In this document: positions 45,703 through 54,973 of the stretch, in pieces
How the letters are laid out: the number at the start of each line of letters is the position of its first letter
Position numbering within the stretch: the stretch's first letter is position 1
Source of the DNA: Salinimicrobium catena
GTDB lineage: Bacteria > Bacteroidota > Bacteroidia > Flavobacteriales > Flavobacteriaceae
Length of the DNA: 64,000 bases
NCBI RefSeq assembly: GCF_900102915.1
Contig: NZ_FNGG01000003.1
Span: 118,025 to 182,024 of the forward strand
Direction: 5' to 3'
Notes under the pieces: generated by a model
The model's input: the letters and a program-made list of their open reading frames with translations, nothing else
What the model was told of the DNA's origin: nothing
Databases searched by the model: none
Made by a program: the position numbers and the translations under genes

Positions 45703-47172
45703 TTATTCTTCCTGCATCTTTTTCAACATCTTTTTTCCGTTTTCGTTCTCCGGATTCATTTGAATGGATTTCTCATAATTCGCAATGGCCTTTTCCTTCT
45801 GGCGATCTTCCATATAGGCTTCACCCAAACTATCATAAGTATTCCAGGAATCAGGAAATTCAGCTACATTGATCTTAAATACTTCAATGGCTTCTTTGGC
45901 CTTTCCGTTCTGCAGTAATTGGTAACCTAGCTGATTCATTTCTCCCTCATTAATCGCATAAGTATCATCATTCTTTAGTTTCTCATATTTAGCCAAACCG
46001 GCCTCAACCCCGTCTTGCGCAAAAACAGGAAATAGAGCCATAGCCAAGGACTTTTTCGGCATTTCAGCTTCTTCACCATGAAGAATATTATTTATTCCCA
46101 TTGCCAGATCGCTGAGTTTGGCGCCTCCGGTATTGTTCAGGAGAACAATAAGATCGTCCTCTTTGGGGAAACGAACTATAAGCGTATTGAAGCCGTTGAT
46201 GCCCCCACCATGGGCTACCATAGGAATGCTGTCCCCGGTATCGCCCACCGGCATTTTATTGATCATCCAGCCATAGCCGTATTGAGATTTGCCTGCAGGG
46301 ATCTGGGAGGAGAACATGAGCTGTTTGGATTCTTCGGAAAGCACCTCGTTGGCATCTAAGGCCCGGTCCCATTTGTAAAGATCTTCTACAGTAGAATAAA
46401 GGGAGCCGGCAGCATAGGGGAGGGACATGTCCAGGTAAGCGGCATTCTTGTAACCATCACCGGTCCTTGCATAGCCTGAAGCCCTGTTTTTCAAAATGGT
46501 CTCATGCCTGTCGTAGCCGGTGTTATTCATGTTGAGCGGATCAAAGATCCTCTCCTTCAGGGCCTGTTCATAGGATTTTCCCGTCACCTCTTCAAGGATA
46601 TGGCCCAGCAGGAAATAACCGGAATTGTTGTAGGCGAATTTCTCTCCCGGAGTAAATTGTAAGGTAGAGTCGGAAAATGTCTTTACAAATTCTTTTGGAC
46701 TGGATGGATCCCGACTATGGTCCTGGAAAAAGTTGGGGAAGGAGGTGTAGCTGGGAATGCCCGAGCTGTGAGTGAGCAGGTGATGAATGGTCACTACATC
46801 GGCAGCAGGCCCTTCATAATTAGGAAGGTAAGTTGAAATGGGGTGATCCAGTTCCAGTTTTCCCTCTTCGACCAGCTGCAAAACCAGTGCTGCCGTAAAT
46901 TGTTTTGTGATAGAGCCCAATCGGTGTTTGGTTTCGGGCGTATTTGGAATGTCGTATTCCATATTGGCCATGCCGTAGCCGTCTGAAAAGACGACCTCTC
47001 CGCCATCAGCCACCAGGACCGACCCGTTGAACTGATCGTATTCATGATACTTGCTCAACAGGTTATCAATTTCTTCGGCTTTGTTCTGGCCAAATAACAC
47101 TGCAGTGCTTAGAAGAAGTATAAAACCTGCCAACAGGCTCTTGTTCTGAAGATCTTGAATCAATTTTTTCAT
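45703..47172 (-). CDS. Serine hydrolase, beta-lactamase fold, with TPR tail
   Basis: 489 residues. Signal peptide ends near LFGQN. Class C beta-lactamase/PBP-like domain with active site SITK (in RLGSITKQFTAAL near residue 91), the second motif YNNSG near 182, and HGGGING near 317. Residues about 395-489 form two TPR units (AIANYEKSIQMNPEN). Such enzymes act on peptides, esters or cell-wall pieces in the periplasm; the substrate is not known. One of five relatives in this window. Confidence 0.92.
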   Translation of the reverse strand: MKKLIQDLQNKSLLAGFILLLSTAVLFGQNKAEEIDNLLSKYHEYDQFNGSVLVADGGEVVFSDGYGMANMEYDIPNTPETKHRLGSITKQFTAALVLQLVEEGKLELDHPISTYLPNYEGPAADVVTIHHLLTHSSGIPSYTSFPNFFQDHSRDPSSPKEFVKTFSDSTLQFTPGEKFAYNNSGYFLLGHILEEVTGKSYEQALKERIFDPLNMNNTGYDRHETILKNRASGYARTGDGYKNAAYLDMSLPYAAGSLYSTVEDLYKWDRALDANEVLSEESKQLMFSSQIPAGKSQYGYGWMINKMPVGDTGDSIPMVAHGGGINGFNTLIVRFPKEDDLIVLLNNTGGAKLSDLAMGINNILHGEEAEMPKKSLAMALFPVFAQDGVEAGLAKYEKLKNDDTYAINEGEMNQLGYQLLQNGKAKEAIEVFKINVAEFPDSWNTYDSLGEAYMEDRQKEKAIANYEKSIQMNPENENGKKMLKKMQEE

Positions 47173-47445
47173 TTTTATCAGGAATTAGTTAGTTATAAAA
47201 ACTGTTGCTGGGGAGGGAATCCTAATTTAATGAATATTTTGAATTTCAGGAAGTTGTGGAGATAGGGATTAGTGTATTTTACACTTTACGCCCATGGCGA
47301 GGAAAGATGTTGTCTATGTGCGCTTAATTTTTTTGATCTCCGTGTCCTTCGTGTGAAACCTAATTAGAGATATGTCTCATGAAAAATTGATCTGCGAATA
47401 ACAGCGAGATCTACGGGAAACATTAATTCAGCCTTTGCGAGAACT
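47173..47445. other. Gap with a lineage repeat phrase
   Basis: About 270 bases without a gene between two serine hydrolase genes. Around 47325-47360 it contains TTGATCTCCGTGTCC followed by TTCGTGTGAAACC, resembling the GTGTCCTT(C/T)GTG phrase that recurs between genes in many Bacteroidota. Confidence 0.5.
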
Positions 47446-48798
47446 TTAATGAAGGCTTGTTTTTTCTTCTGAAACCAGTGAATACTCTGTTTCTGTACCG
47501 TTCCAGTGAAAGACATAGGTTTGATAAACTCCATTTTCAGCATCCTTGAACTCCAGGAAGATGTCCCAGTCGAGGGAGTAAAAAAGATCCTTTTTTACGG
47601 GTTTGATCTCGTACCGGGAACTATTGTTGCGGGAATAATAGATCTTGTTTTCAATCACCTGAAATTTCCACTGATCATTATCTTTTTGATAAGTCGCATT
47701 TAAGGGGAGCAACTCCTTATGGCTTAGCTGAAGAAATTCTTTTTTCTCCAGGGGTTTTGAATTAGCAATTAAACCGATTTTCTTTACCATGTTGGTAAGT
47801 GGCATGCTGTTGGAAAACGCGGTAACCAGGACTTCCGTCTCAGGAAAATACCATGCTTCGGCCGTATAACCCGGATAATAGCTTCCATGGTTCACCATCT
47901 GCAGTCCCTGAAGGTTGTCTACCTGCCAGCCCAGACCGTACTTTGTTTTAGTGGAATCGATAAGTGTGTAAGGAGTCAAAGCTTTTTCAAGAGTTTCAGG
48001 TTTTATTATCTTTCCCGAGAACAATCCGCTGTACCATTTCCGCAGATCGGCTGCAGTGGAGACAATATTTCCGGCTGCAAATGGCTGTTTGGGGTGAATG
48101 AATTCCGGGGCGTAAGCTTTTCCATTTATATCTTCGTAGCCTTCGGCCATATCTGCCACGACTTCACTTGAAGAATGGGCAAAACTGTCATTCATTCCAA
48201 GAGGCTCAAAAATTTCATTTTTTAAATATTCCTCGTAGGATTTTTTGCTTAGCTTTTTAATAATGAGCCCGAGGAGGTGATACCCTGAATTGTTGTAGGC
48301 GAACCTGCTGCCGGGGGTGAATTGCAAAGTGTCCTTTTGAATGTAATCAGCAAGCGCCTCCGGCTCCAGGTCCTGTTTGGAAACCTTGGGAAACCAGTCA
48401 GGTTTATTACCATAATCCATAAGGCCCGAAGTGTGGGTGAGCAGGTGCTCTAGTTTTATTTCTGAAGGGAAACCTGGGAGGTATTTTTGAAGAGGATCAT
48501 TAAGCGATAATTTACCTTCTTCCATTAACTTAATAATAGCCACCGCGGTGAATTGCTTGGTAATGGATCCTATCCTGAACTTATGCTGTGGCTGTGCTTT
48601 TACCTGGAATTCACGGTTTGAATAGCCATAGGCATCTTCAAATACTACTTCTTCTGCTTTGGAAGCCGAAACTACCAGGCCTACATCCGGGTAAGAAGCG
48701 TGATGTTCCAGAACAAGCAGATCAATACGCTCTGTTAGCTTTTGTGCATATCCGGAAGAAAATAGGAAAAATATTATCAGGAAATAGAATATTCTCAT
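47446..48798 (-). CDS. Serine hydrolase, beta-lactamase fold
   Basis: 450 residues. Signal peptide ends at GYAQK. Active site SITK in RIGSITKQFTAVA near residue 77, YNNSG near 168, and the third motif NHGSYYPGYTAEA near 295 in which the usual HGG is HGS. A C-terminal lipocalin-like beta domain (about 355-450) follows. Related to the neighbour at 45703 but with a beta rather than TPR tail. Substrate unknown. Confidence 0.92.
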   Translation of the reverse strand: MRIFYFLIIFFLFSSGYAQKLTERIDLLVLEHHASYPDVGLVVSASKAEEVVFEDAYGYSNREFQVKAQPQHKFRIGSITKQFTAVAIIKLMEEGKLSLNDPLQKYLPGFPSEIKLEHLLTHTSGLMDYGNKPDWFPKVSKQDLEPEALADYIQKDTLQFTPGSRFAYNNSGYHLLGLIIKKLSKKSYEEYLKNEIFEPLGMNDSFAHSSSEVVADMAEGYEDINGKAYAPEFIHPKQPFAAGNIVSTAADLRKWYSGLFSGKIIKPETLEKALTPYTLIDSTKTKYGLGWQVDNLQGLQMVNHGSYYPGYTAEAWYFPETEVLVTAFSNSMPLTNMVKKIGLIANSKPLEKKEFLQLSHKELLPLNATYQKDNDQWKFQVIENKIYYSRNNSSRYEIKPVKKDLFYSLDWDIFLEFKDAENGVYQTYVFHWNGTETEYSLVSEEKTSLH

Positions 48799-48856
48799 AG
48801 AAAAATGATTTGCAGTGCAAATATATTAATATAAACTAATTCATTAGTTATTGCGA

Positions 48857-50323
48857 TCAACCAAAGACAGCAGGGATCTCCTCGATCTTGAAGTTCCACA
48901 ACCAGGGGAGTAAAAAATAGATGATCAGGCTTATTAACAGAATAGAAAAGGTGTTCATCCAAATGCCTGCCCTGGCCATATCGGGAATAGTAAGGTGGCC
49001 CGAGCCAAAGACTACAGCATTGGGTGGCGTGGCCACCGGCAGCATAAAGGCGCAGGAAGCAGCCAGGGTCGCGGCCACCAACAAGAAATAAGGATGAACA
49101 CCCATAGCCAGGGCCATTGGCGCCAGGATAGGCAGCAACATGGCAGTTGTAGCCAGGTTCGAGGTCACTTCGGTAAGGAAGTTCACCGCGGCCACTACCA
49201 CCAGTACCAGCAGGTAAAGCGGAAGGTCTTCCAGGGCTGTCAGTTGCTCCCCCAGCCATACGGCCAGCCCGGTCTCTCCGAAAGCTTTGGCGAGGGCCAT
49301 GCCTCCTCCAAAAAGGATGATGATCCCCCATGGAACCCGTACTGTATCTTCCCAATGTAGGACTCGTTCGCCGTTCCCGGCAGGGAGTGCAAACAGAATG
49401 CTTCCTGCCGCAATGGCAATGATGGTATCGTCAATAAAGGGGACAATGGGCTGTAACAAAAATGACCGGGTGATCCAGGCAAAGGCGGTCAAAGAGAATA
49501 CAGTCAGCACAACCTTTTCCTGAAAGCTCATTTTTCCCAGCCCGGCCAGAAGTGAGGCGATCTCAGCTTTTCCGGCAGGAAACTTTAGACTGGAAAGGTC
49601 AAAGGCAAAACGGGTAAGATACTTCCAGCAGATCAGCAGCAGGACTATCGACACCGGAATTCCCAGCTTGGCCCACTGCAAAAAGCTGATCTCAATTCCG
49701 TAGAGCTTTTGGACCACTCCTGCCAGCACCAGGTTGGGCGGAGTACCAATAAGAGTGGCGATACCACCTATAGAGGCGCTGTAGGCTATTGCCAGCATAA
49801 GCGCTTTCCCAAAGAAGGCATTCTCATTTTTAGCAGTAGCGGGATCATCCTGTAACTGACTAATAATAGCCGTTCCAATTGGCAGCATCATCACAGAAGT
49901 TGCTGTGTTGGAGATCCACATGGATAGAAAAGCCGTGGCTACCATAAATCCCAGAATGATGAATTTGACATCGGTCCCAATAAGGTTGATGATCGAGAGG
50001 GCGATGCGTTTGTGCAGGTTCCATTTCTCTATGGCGATCGCGATCAGAAATCCGCCGAGATACAAGAAAACATATTTGTCCCCGTAAGCCGAGGTGGTGC
50101 TGCCAATATCCAAAGCGCCCGTAAGCGGGAACAAAAGAATAGGCAGCAATGCAGTTACCGCTATGGGCACAGCCTCTGTTACCCACCACAGGGCCATCCA
50201 GAGGGTCACCGCCAAAACGGCCCAGGCCGATTCGTTCATACCTTCTGGGGCTTCTAAAAGCCATAATAAAAGGAACAGGAGAGGTCCTGCAAGTAGGATA
50301 AAAGTTTTGCTGCTGAATTTCAT
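48857..50323 (-). CDS. DASS family sodium:dicarboxylate/sulfate symporter
   Basis: 488 residues from the ATG at 50323. About eleven to twelve membrane helices in two inverted halves. The hallmark sodium/substrate loops are seen as SNTATSVMM near residue 142 and TSNLATTAM near residue 398; also TEAVPIAVTALLP. Members import succinate, other dicarboxylates or sulfate with Na+. Substrate cannot be told from sequence alone. The gene lies alone between a serine hydrolase and a VanY-like gene. Confidence 0.93.
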   Translation of the reverse strand: MKFSSKTFILLAGPLLFLLLWLLEAPEGMNESAWAVLAVTLWMALWWVTEAVPIAVTALLPILLFPLTGALDIGSTTSAYGDKYVFLYLGGFLIAIAIEKWNLHKRIALSIINLIGTDVKFIILGFMVATAFLSMWISNTATSVMMLPIGTAIISQLQDDPATAKNENAFFGKALMLAIAYSASIGGIATLIGTPPNLVLAGVVQKLYGIEISFLQWAKLGIPVSIVLLLICWKYLTRFAFDLSSLKFPAGKAEIASLLAGLGKMSFQEKVVLTVFSLTAFAWITRSFLLQPIVPFIDDTIIAIAAGSILFALPAGNGERVLHWEDTVRVPWGIIILFGGGMALAKAFGETGLAVWLGEQLTALEDLPLYLLVLVVVAAVNFLTEVTSNLATTAMLLPILAPMALAMGVHPYFLLVAATLAASCAFMLPVATPPNAVVFGSGHLTIPDMARAGIWMNTFSILLISLIIYFLLPWLWNFKIEEIPAVFG

Positions 50324-50379
50324 TGTGGGCAAGATAGGAAAATTAGAGTCTATTCTAAGCAGCAGGCTTGAAGGAGATC

Positions 50380-51135
50380 CTATTCTCCGGGTTCAGTAAA
50401 AACCGTCTGACGCTCTGTATTTCCGGTAATGGAAGCCGGTTCCTCCTGGGAAATACCGTTCACATAATCAGCTATCATTTCCTGTACCTCTGCCAGGTAT
50501 GCTCCTTCAAAACCGGCAATATCTTCATAGCTCACCATTTCATTGTAAGCCTTCAGGTAATGCCGGGCCAGCGGCAGGTAGGACCAGTGCCATTTTTCCT
50601 CGTTATAACCGGTGCGCCCGGAATCTTTGGAGGTGTACACCTGGAAAAACCCAAAGCGGGCCGCATTTTGGACCAGCCATTCATATTCGGCTTTTCCCGA
50701 ACCCTCTTCGAAATAGGAATTTTCAAGGTTGTTCAGGTCAATATCGGTGCCCCAGTGGTGCCGGGAGGTGGCGGGCATAGAACTGAACTCCAGTATTTTT
50801 TGGCTGCGGCAAAGCGGTTCCAGGTCTTCATTGGCCTTCCATTTCCTGTCCCAAATGGCCTTTTGATGTTCAAAACTACGTGCTCCCGATACGATCTGCA
50901 AGTGAATGCCATCGGCCTTTGCTGCTTTGAACATTCTTTCAAAAGCGGTATAGGTTTCCCGGTTGAGGTACATATTGCGGGAGGCATGTTTGGGATCTAC
51001 TTTTACAAAATTGGACTCTGTGTATGCTGTTTTTCCCAGCAGAAATTCTTTGCTTATCCTTGCTTCGGAAGGATCTTGAGCAGCAAGCTTCAGGCTGAAA
51101 AAAAGGAATATCAGGTTAACATAAAAGTATTTCAT
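50380..51135 (-). CDS. VanY-type D-alanyl-D-alanine carboxypeptidase-like protein
   Basis: 251 residues with a signal peptide (ends KLAAQ). Peptidase M15B marks: SGARSFEHQKAIW near residue 105, zinc ligands in SRHHWGTDIDL near residue 150 and EKWHWSYLPL near residue 205. It probably trims the D-Ala end of peptidoglycan stem peptides in the periplasm. The tail after residue 225 (ISQEEPASITGNTERQTV) has no known domain. Monocistronic. Confidence 0.9.
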   Translation of the reverse strand: MKYFYVNLIFLFFSLKLAAQDPSEARISKEFLLGKTAYTESNFVKVDPKHASRNMYLNRETYTAFERMFKAAKADGIHLQIVSGARSFEHQKAIWDRKWKANEDLEPLCRSQKILEFSSMPATSRHHWGTDIDLNNLENSYFEEGSGKAEYEWLVQNAARFGFFQVYTSKDSGRTGYNEEKWHWSYLPLARHYLKAYNEMVSYEDIAGFEGAYLAEVQEMIADYVNGISQEEPASITGNTERQTVFTEPGE

Positions 51136-51341
51136 GTGCGGCAGATTGGGGGTTACTGCATATTTCCCCCAGATCCTTGCTTCCGGAAGAATGGGGGAAT
51201 TCCTTCCGAAGGGAATGTTAACAACAGTTAAATTTCATTTCTAAAATCTAAATAAAATGTGAAGATTCCAAATATTGGCTGAAGATCGTATTCAGGATAA
51301 ATTCAATTACCTGTAGGTCAAAGTTTTATATAAAATAAATG

Positions 51342-51791
51342 CTATTGAGGTAAATTACCGCCTAAACTCATTAAGAGCAGCAGGAAGAACAGGGCGATAG
51401 CTACCGAGATAAGGGCGGGTTTGATCCAGCTTTTCTTTTCGTAGGTAACGTCCCTGCCAATGTATTTGTTCCAGAAGTACTCGTTGAGAATGGCAGCCCC
51501 TATTACGTTTGCAATAAAAGTGAGGTTAGGAGGCAGGTTGAATATTTGCAGAACGGCCGCCGTGGCAAACAGGTACGCTATGGCAAAAATGAGCACATAG
51601 ATCCTTGCTTTTGGTCGGTCCACGGCCTTGAGGTTAGACATGAGCAGAACCGCCGCAAAGATAGGGGAGAACAGCAATGAGAAAATGATGATCAGGGTCT
51701 TTGAATATAAACTTGGCCTGTTGGCTTCATTTTGAAGTTCTGTTTCCTGCGGGGAATTAGGCTGGGAATCGTGCATAGGTATTCTGTTCAA
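51342..51791 (-). CDS. Membrane protein, unknown function
   Basis: 149 residues. A polar N-terminus rich in Asn/Pro/Glu of about 28 residues, followed by four hydrophobic segments (LIIIFSLLFSPIFAAVLL, IYVLIFAIAYLFATAAVL, a middle helix near 95, and ALISVAIALFFLLLLM). The start could be the Met at residue 1 or 6. No family recognised. Faces a DUF4383-like gene on the other strand, sharing a 143-base promoter region. Confidence 0.7.
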   Translation of the reverse strand: MNRIPMHDSQPNSPQETELQNEANRPSLYSKTLIIIFSLLFSPIFAAVLLMSNLKAVDRPKARIYVLIFAIAYLFATAAVLQIFNLPPNLTFIANVIGAAILNEYFWNKYIGRDVTYEKKSWIKPALISVAIALFFLLLLMSLGGNLPQ

Positions 51792-51934
51792 TGGGCCCCA
51801 AATTTACTCAAATTTCCGGGAAAAACTGTAGCACAGGTTTTAGTACCGTTTTAGCATTCTAAAATTAACAGCTACAGGTATTTTGTTTAATTTTAAACGG
51901 TCTGTTGAATCTGAGCTTTACCAACCCTACATAG

Positions 51935-52318
51935 ATGAAAAGTCCTTTACGCACACTTGATTTTTACTGCATTATTATTGGTGCCCTCCTGTTGGTCCAG
52001 GGAATTTACAACCTGCTGGACCCTCCTTTCCTGGGCGTTTTCACTTCCAACCCTTTGCATGCTGTTATTCATGTCCTCCTGGGGATCACCGGAATCTGGA
52101 CGGGTCTTAGAGGTGGCGCCCAGGTCTACGCATTATTTCTGGGCATCCTGCTGCTAACTTTGGGAATATCCTATTTTGTTGCCCCGCTCAATGAAGTGCT
52201 CGTAAACTTGTTCAATGTCAATGCGCCGGTAGCCTGGCTCAATATTATCATAGGTGGGGTAAGCCTGCTGGTGGTAGTTCTTGGAAAAAAACTGGCCAGC
52301 AGGTTCAGCGTGCAGTAG
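51935..52318 (+). CDS. DUF4383-like membrane protein
   Basis: 127 residues with four helices. NPLHAVIHVLLGITGIW at residues 40-56 with its His pair is the DUF4383 signature, here followed by three further helices. Function unknown; family members have been linked to stress genes. Ends head-to-head with a minus-strand serine hydrolase relic. Confidence 0.78.
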   Translation: MKSPLRTLDFYCIIIGALLLVQGIYNLLDPPFLGVFTSNPLHAVIHVLLGITGIWTGLRGGAQVYALFLGILLLTLGISYFVAPLNEVLVNLFNVNAPVAWLNIIIGGVSLLVVVLGKKLASRFSVQ

Positions 52319-52324
52319 GAGATC

Positions 52325-53251
52325 TTATTGCTTTTTTGGGATCTCCTTCCCGCTTAGGAAGCCATCAAGCAATTCGGCGTAAGCCACCTTTCCCGTACTG
52401 TCTTTTTCAAACCTGATAGCCGCTTCTGTATTGTCCATGAAGAACTGGTTTTCTGACTGCGGCTTCAAATGCACCTTTTGAGGTCCCATGAAGAGGAAGA
52501 GACTGTCATTCTCGGTTACCACTTTAAGTTCTGCACCGGGCCCGAGAAGATAAGCTCCTGCATATTCTTCCAGAAGGGCAGAGGAGACTCTTGATTCCTT
52601 ACGCGGAAGGGGTAGTTGATAAGGTTCTCGCTTCCAAAGCTGCTCAATGCTCTTAGCCATTTCCCCGGCTACCGGATTTCTGCGGTTGCTGAGAACTACC
52701 ACGATAATTTCGCCATTCTTTCGCACCGCAAAGCTAAAGCCGCCATTTTCCAGGTAACCTTCCTTCTCAATATTTTTCTTCGGAATGCTTTCCAGCAGTT
52801 TTTGAAGATCTTTTGCGGTGGTCCAAAGCTGGGGTTGCTGATCTGAATTTACCGGCTCAACTTCAGGTCCGGCATAGCCAACGCTATGCACATAACCTGT
52901 TGCCGCTTTTGCGGGTGCTTGTTGCTGAAAAAAGGTGTTTTTTAGCTGCAGTTCGGCAATGAGAGCAGCTGTAGCTGCTTCTACTACAGCATCTGTGGAA
53001 GCGGAATTTCCTTCAGGTTTCAGCTTTTCCAGGGCAACTTCAGTAAAAAGTTCAGATAAAGAACCGGCAGCAAAAAGGGTTTCTTCAGTGAATATCATAT
53101 TCGTTTTATGATCTGCCTTTCCAAAAAAGTTCTGGTAAACTATCTCACCTTCTTCAGCCACCAGGATGCTTCCGCTAAAGCGGCCTAACTGGTTGTACCG
53201 ACTGCCGAGTGTGTCTACCTTCCGCAGATTAAAAGCTTCCGAAGATACCAC
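52325..53251 (-). pseudogene. Decayed beta-lactamase-fold lipoprotein (pseudoenzyme or relic)
   Basis: The frame from a GTG at 53251 gives 308 residues, but the true start looks lost: upstream codons to about 53359 still read a lipoprotein signal (RRKTFLLGIGLATLTLFSC, then KEKN) with no ATG, GTG or TTG. The SxxK motif is SLSE (FAAGSLSELFTEVAL), so the catalytic Lys is gone, and the middle of the fold with the YxN motif is missing. The C-terminal lipocalin-like part (YAGAYLLGPGAELKVV) remains. Probably a decaying paralog of the neighbouring hydrolases. Confidence 0.65.
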
Positions 53252-53399
53252 GGTAGAAGAGGAACTTAAGGAAACATTTTTCTCTTTGCAGGAGAACAGG
53301 GTGAGGGTTGCAAGACCAATGCCTAGAAGAAAAGTTTTTCGCCTGTTGTAGTTTTTACCGGATTAAAACTACTGAAAAATGTTAAAAACCTCCTGATCT

Positions 53400-54875
53400 T
53401 TAATTTGATTTCCCTGTGATCTGCTTACCCAGCGACAAATATGCCTCAATGATCTTAAAAGAAAGTTTGTTGCCGTTATCTCCGTTGGTGAACATCACCA
53501 CGCCTTCGCCGGTCTCGGGCAGCAGCATGATCAAAGTGAACACTCCTTTGTCGCCGCCGGTATGCAGAATGGCATATTCATTTCCTTTTAAGTTCGGAAG
53601 CAATTCCCAGCCTAGCCCCATTTTTATGCCGCTGTTCTCTGAAAGCTGATCGCTGGTCATCTCCTGAAAAAGTTCTTTCGACAGTCCGGCGCCGTTTAGG
53701 ACGTATTCCGCAAACTTTCCGTAGTCCTCCATAGTGGTCAGCAGGTCATCGGCCGCACTGGCTGAGGTGTCTTTTACCACCTGATATTCATGGACTCCTT
53801 CGGAATTATGCCATTGGGCAAAGCGATCTTCTTCCACCGAATTCTTCCAGTAGAAATGGGTATCTTTCATTTCCAGCGGCTGAAAAAGCAGCGAGTCGGC
53901 CAGCACTTCCAAGGGTTTGCCAAATTTGCTCTCCAGCGCTTTCTGAAGGTATTCAAAACCTTCCCCTGAATAGTTGAAGCCGGTGCCGGGCTCAAAATCA
54001 AATGCCAGTTTTCCCGAATTATTTTCCCAGCGCCAGTTCTTGAAACCGCTTTGGTGGGAAAGGATGTGACGGGTGGTGAGCAGCCTGCTGTTGGGATCGT
54101 CCTTCACATCGGGATCTGTCCAATACCTTGAAACAGGCGTGTCAAGATCCCAATCCCCGTTATTTACCAACTTCAGGGTAAGCACGGAAACTATAGGCTT
54201 GGTCAGGGAAGCCACATTAAAAATAGCGTCTATCGGAGCCGGCACATTTTCTTCCAGTTCGCCGTAAATTTTCACCTCTTTCAGCTTGTAGTCCTTTAGC
54301 ACCGCCAGCCCCAGTGCAGGAACCCTGTTTTCCCGCAGCCAGGTCTCTACGGTTGAACGATCCTCAAAAATGTTATTTTTATGAGCATCTTCAGGGCCGC
54401 GATGGTCATAGCTCAGCACCCGCTTCAGCAGCCATTTTTCTCCTTGCTTTAGCCACAAATGAGTGAATTTTGCAGTGCTGGTCAAATAGGGTTCTTTGCC
54501 TTCTTCCTTTGCGTAGAATTCATGAATCCCCGATTGTATGGCACCGTAGATCTTGCCGTTGCTCTTGAGAGGAAAGACCTCCAGGCTCTCCTTATCCAAT
54601 TTTCGTATAGGTTTGTAATTGATAGAACAGATATTTTTCCTGGTAGTTTCAATAAAATCGGATTTGCCCAAAATGATACCGCCCTGATCGTGATAAAACT
54701 CCAGGTCTTCAGCCGTGATCTTTTTGAGCGCCTCCATATTGCATTTGTTGAAGCCTTCTTCAAAGAGCAGGCTGTCCATCTTCATGATCTTTTGGTGCAG
54801 ATCTTTCTCTTGAGCTGAACCATTAACAACATGGAAGAGTAAAAAGAGACAGAAAAGAAGCCTTGAAAGTTTCAT
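53400..54875 (-). CDS. Serine hydrolase with N-terminal NTF2-like (DUF4440) domain
   Basis: 491 residues. Signal peptide ends at GSAQE. Residues 25-165 form a DUF4440/NTF2-like domain (MDSLLFEEGFNKCNMEALKK, EFYHDQGG, TSTAKFTHLWLKQGEKWLLKRV). The beta-lactamase-fold domain (about 170-485) has SLTK in NVASLTKPIVSVL near residue 224, YSGEG near 304 and LHTGGDKG near 440. Fusion of the two is known in Bacteroidota. It follows the XRE membrane regulator gene on the same strand, with tandem 11-base repeats between them. Confidence 0.92.
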   Translation of the reverse strand: MKLSRLLFCLFLLFHVVNGSAQEKDLHQKIMKMDSLLFEEGFNKCNMEALKKITAEDLEFYHDQGGIILGKSDFIETTRKNICSINYKPIRKLDKESLEVFPLKSNGKIYGAIQSGIHEFYAKEEGKEPYLTSTAKFTHLWLKQGEKWLLKRVLSYDHRGPEDAHKNNIFEDRSTVETWLRENRVPALGLAVLKDYKLKEVKIYGELEENVPAPIDAIFNVASLTKPIVSVLTLKLVNNGDWDLDTPVSRYWTDPDVKDDPNSRLLTTRHILSHQSGFKNWRWENNSGKLAFDFEPGTGFNYSGEGFEYLQKALESKFGKPLEVLADSLLFQPLEMKDTHFYWKNSVEEDRFAQWHNSEGVHEYQVVKDTSASAADDLLTTMEDYGKFAEYVLNGAGLSKELFQEMTSDQLSENSGIKMGLGWELLPNLKGNEYAILHTGGDKGVFTLIMLLPETGEGVVMFTNGDNGNKLSFKIIEAYLSLGKQITGKSN

Positions 54876-54915
54876 TTTTTAGATTTTTAATTTGTGTCTG
54901 CAATGATCTAAAAAA
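54875..54915 (-). promoter_or_regulatory. 10-bp inverted repeat next to the hydrolase start codon
   Basis: TTTTTTAGAT (54875-54884) and ATCTAAAAAA (54906-54915) are perfect inverted copies around 21 bases. On the minus strand the second arm ends in the ATG itself, so a hairpin here could hide the start codon, or the site could be an operator. AT-rich and therefore weak as RNA. Confidence 0.35.
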
Positions 54916-54938
54916 GGAAGCAAAAATGGCCTTTTTTA

Positions 54939-54972
54939 TGGCCGCCAATGAGCCGCCAATGAGCCGACATGG
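54939..54972 (-). repeat. Tandem 11-base repeats with flanking palindrome
   Basis: On the minus strand the gap reads GGCTCATTGGC twice in tandem (unit CGGCTCATTGG, third copy partial as CGGCCAT). The outer part also forms ATGAGCC-GACAT-GGCTCAT (54956-54974), which includes the TGA stop of the regulator gene. The 11-base period fits protein binding to one face of DNA. Confidence 0.5.
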
Positions 54973-54973
54973 C

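Noticed and set aside
48795..49355. 186-codon frame overlapping the DASS transporter gene
   Set aside because: Gly/Arg-rich translation in another register of a well-supported transporter gene.
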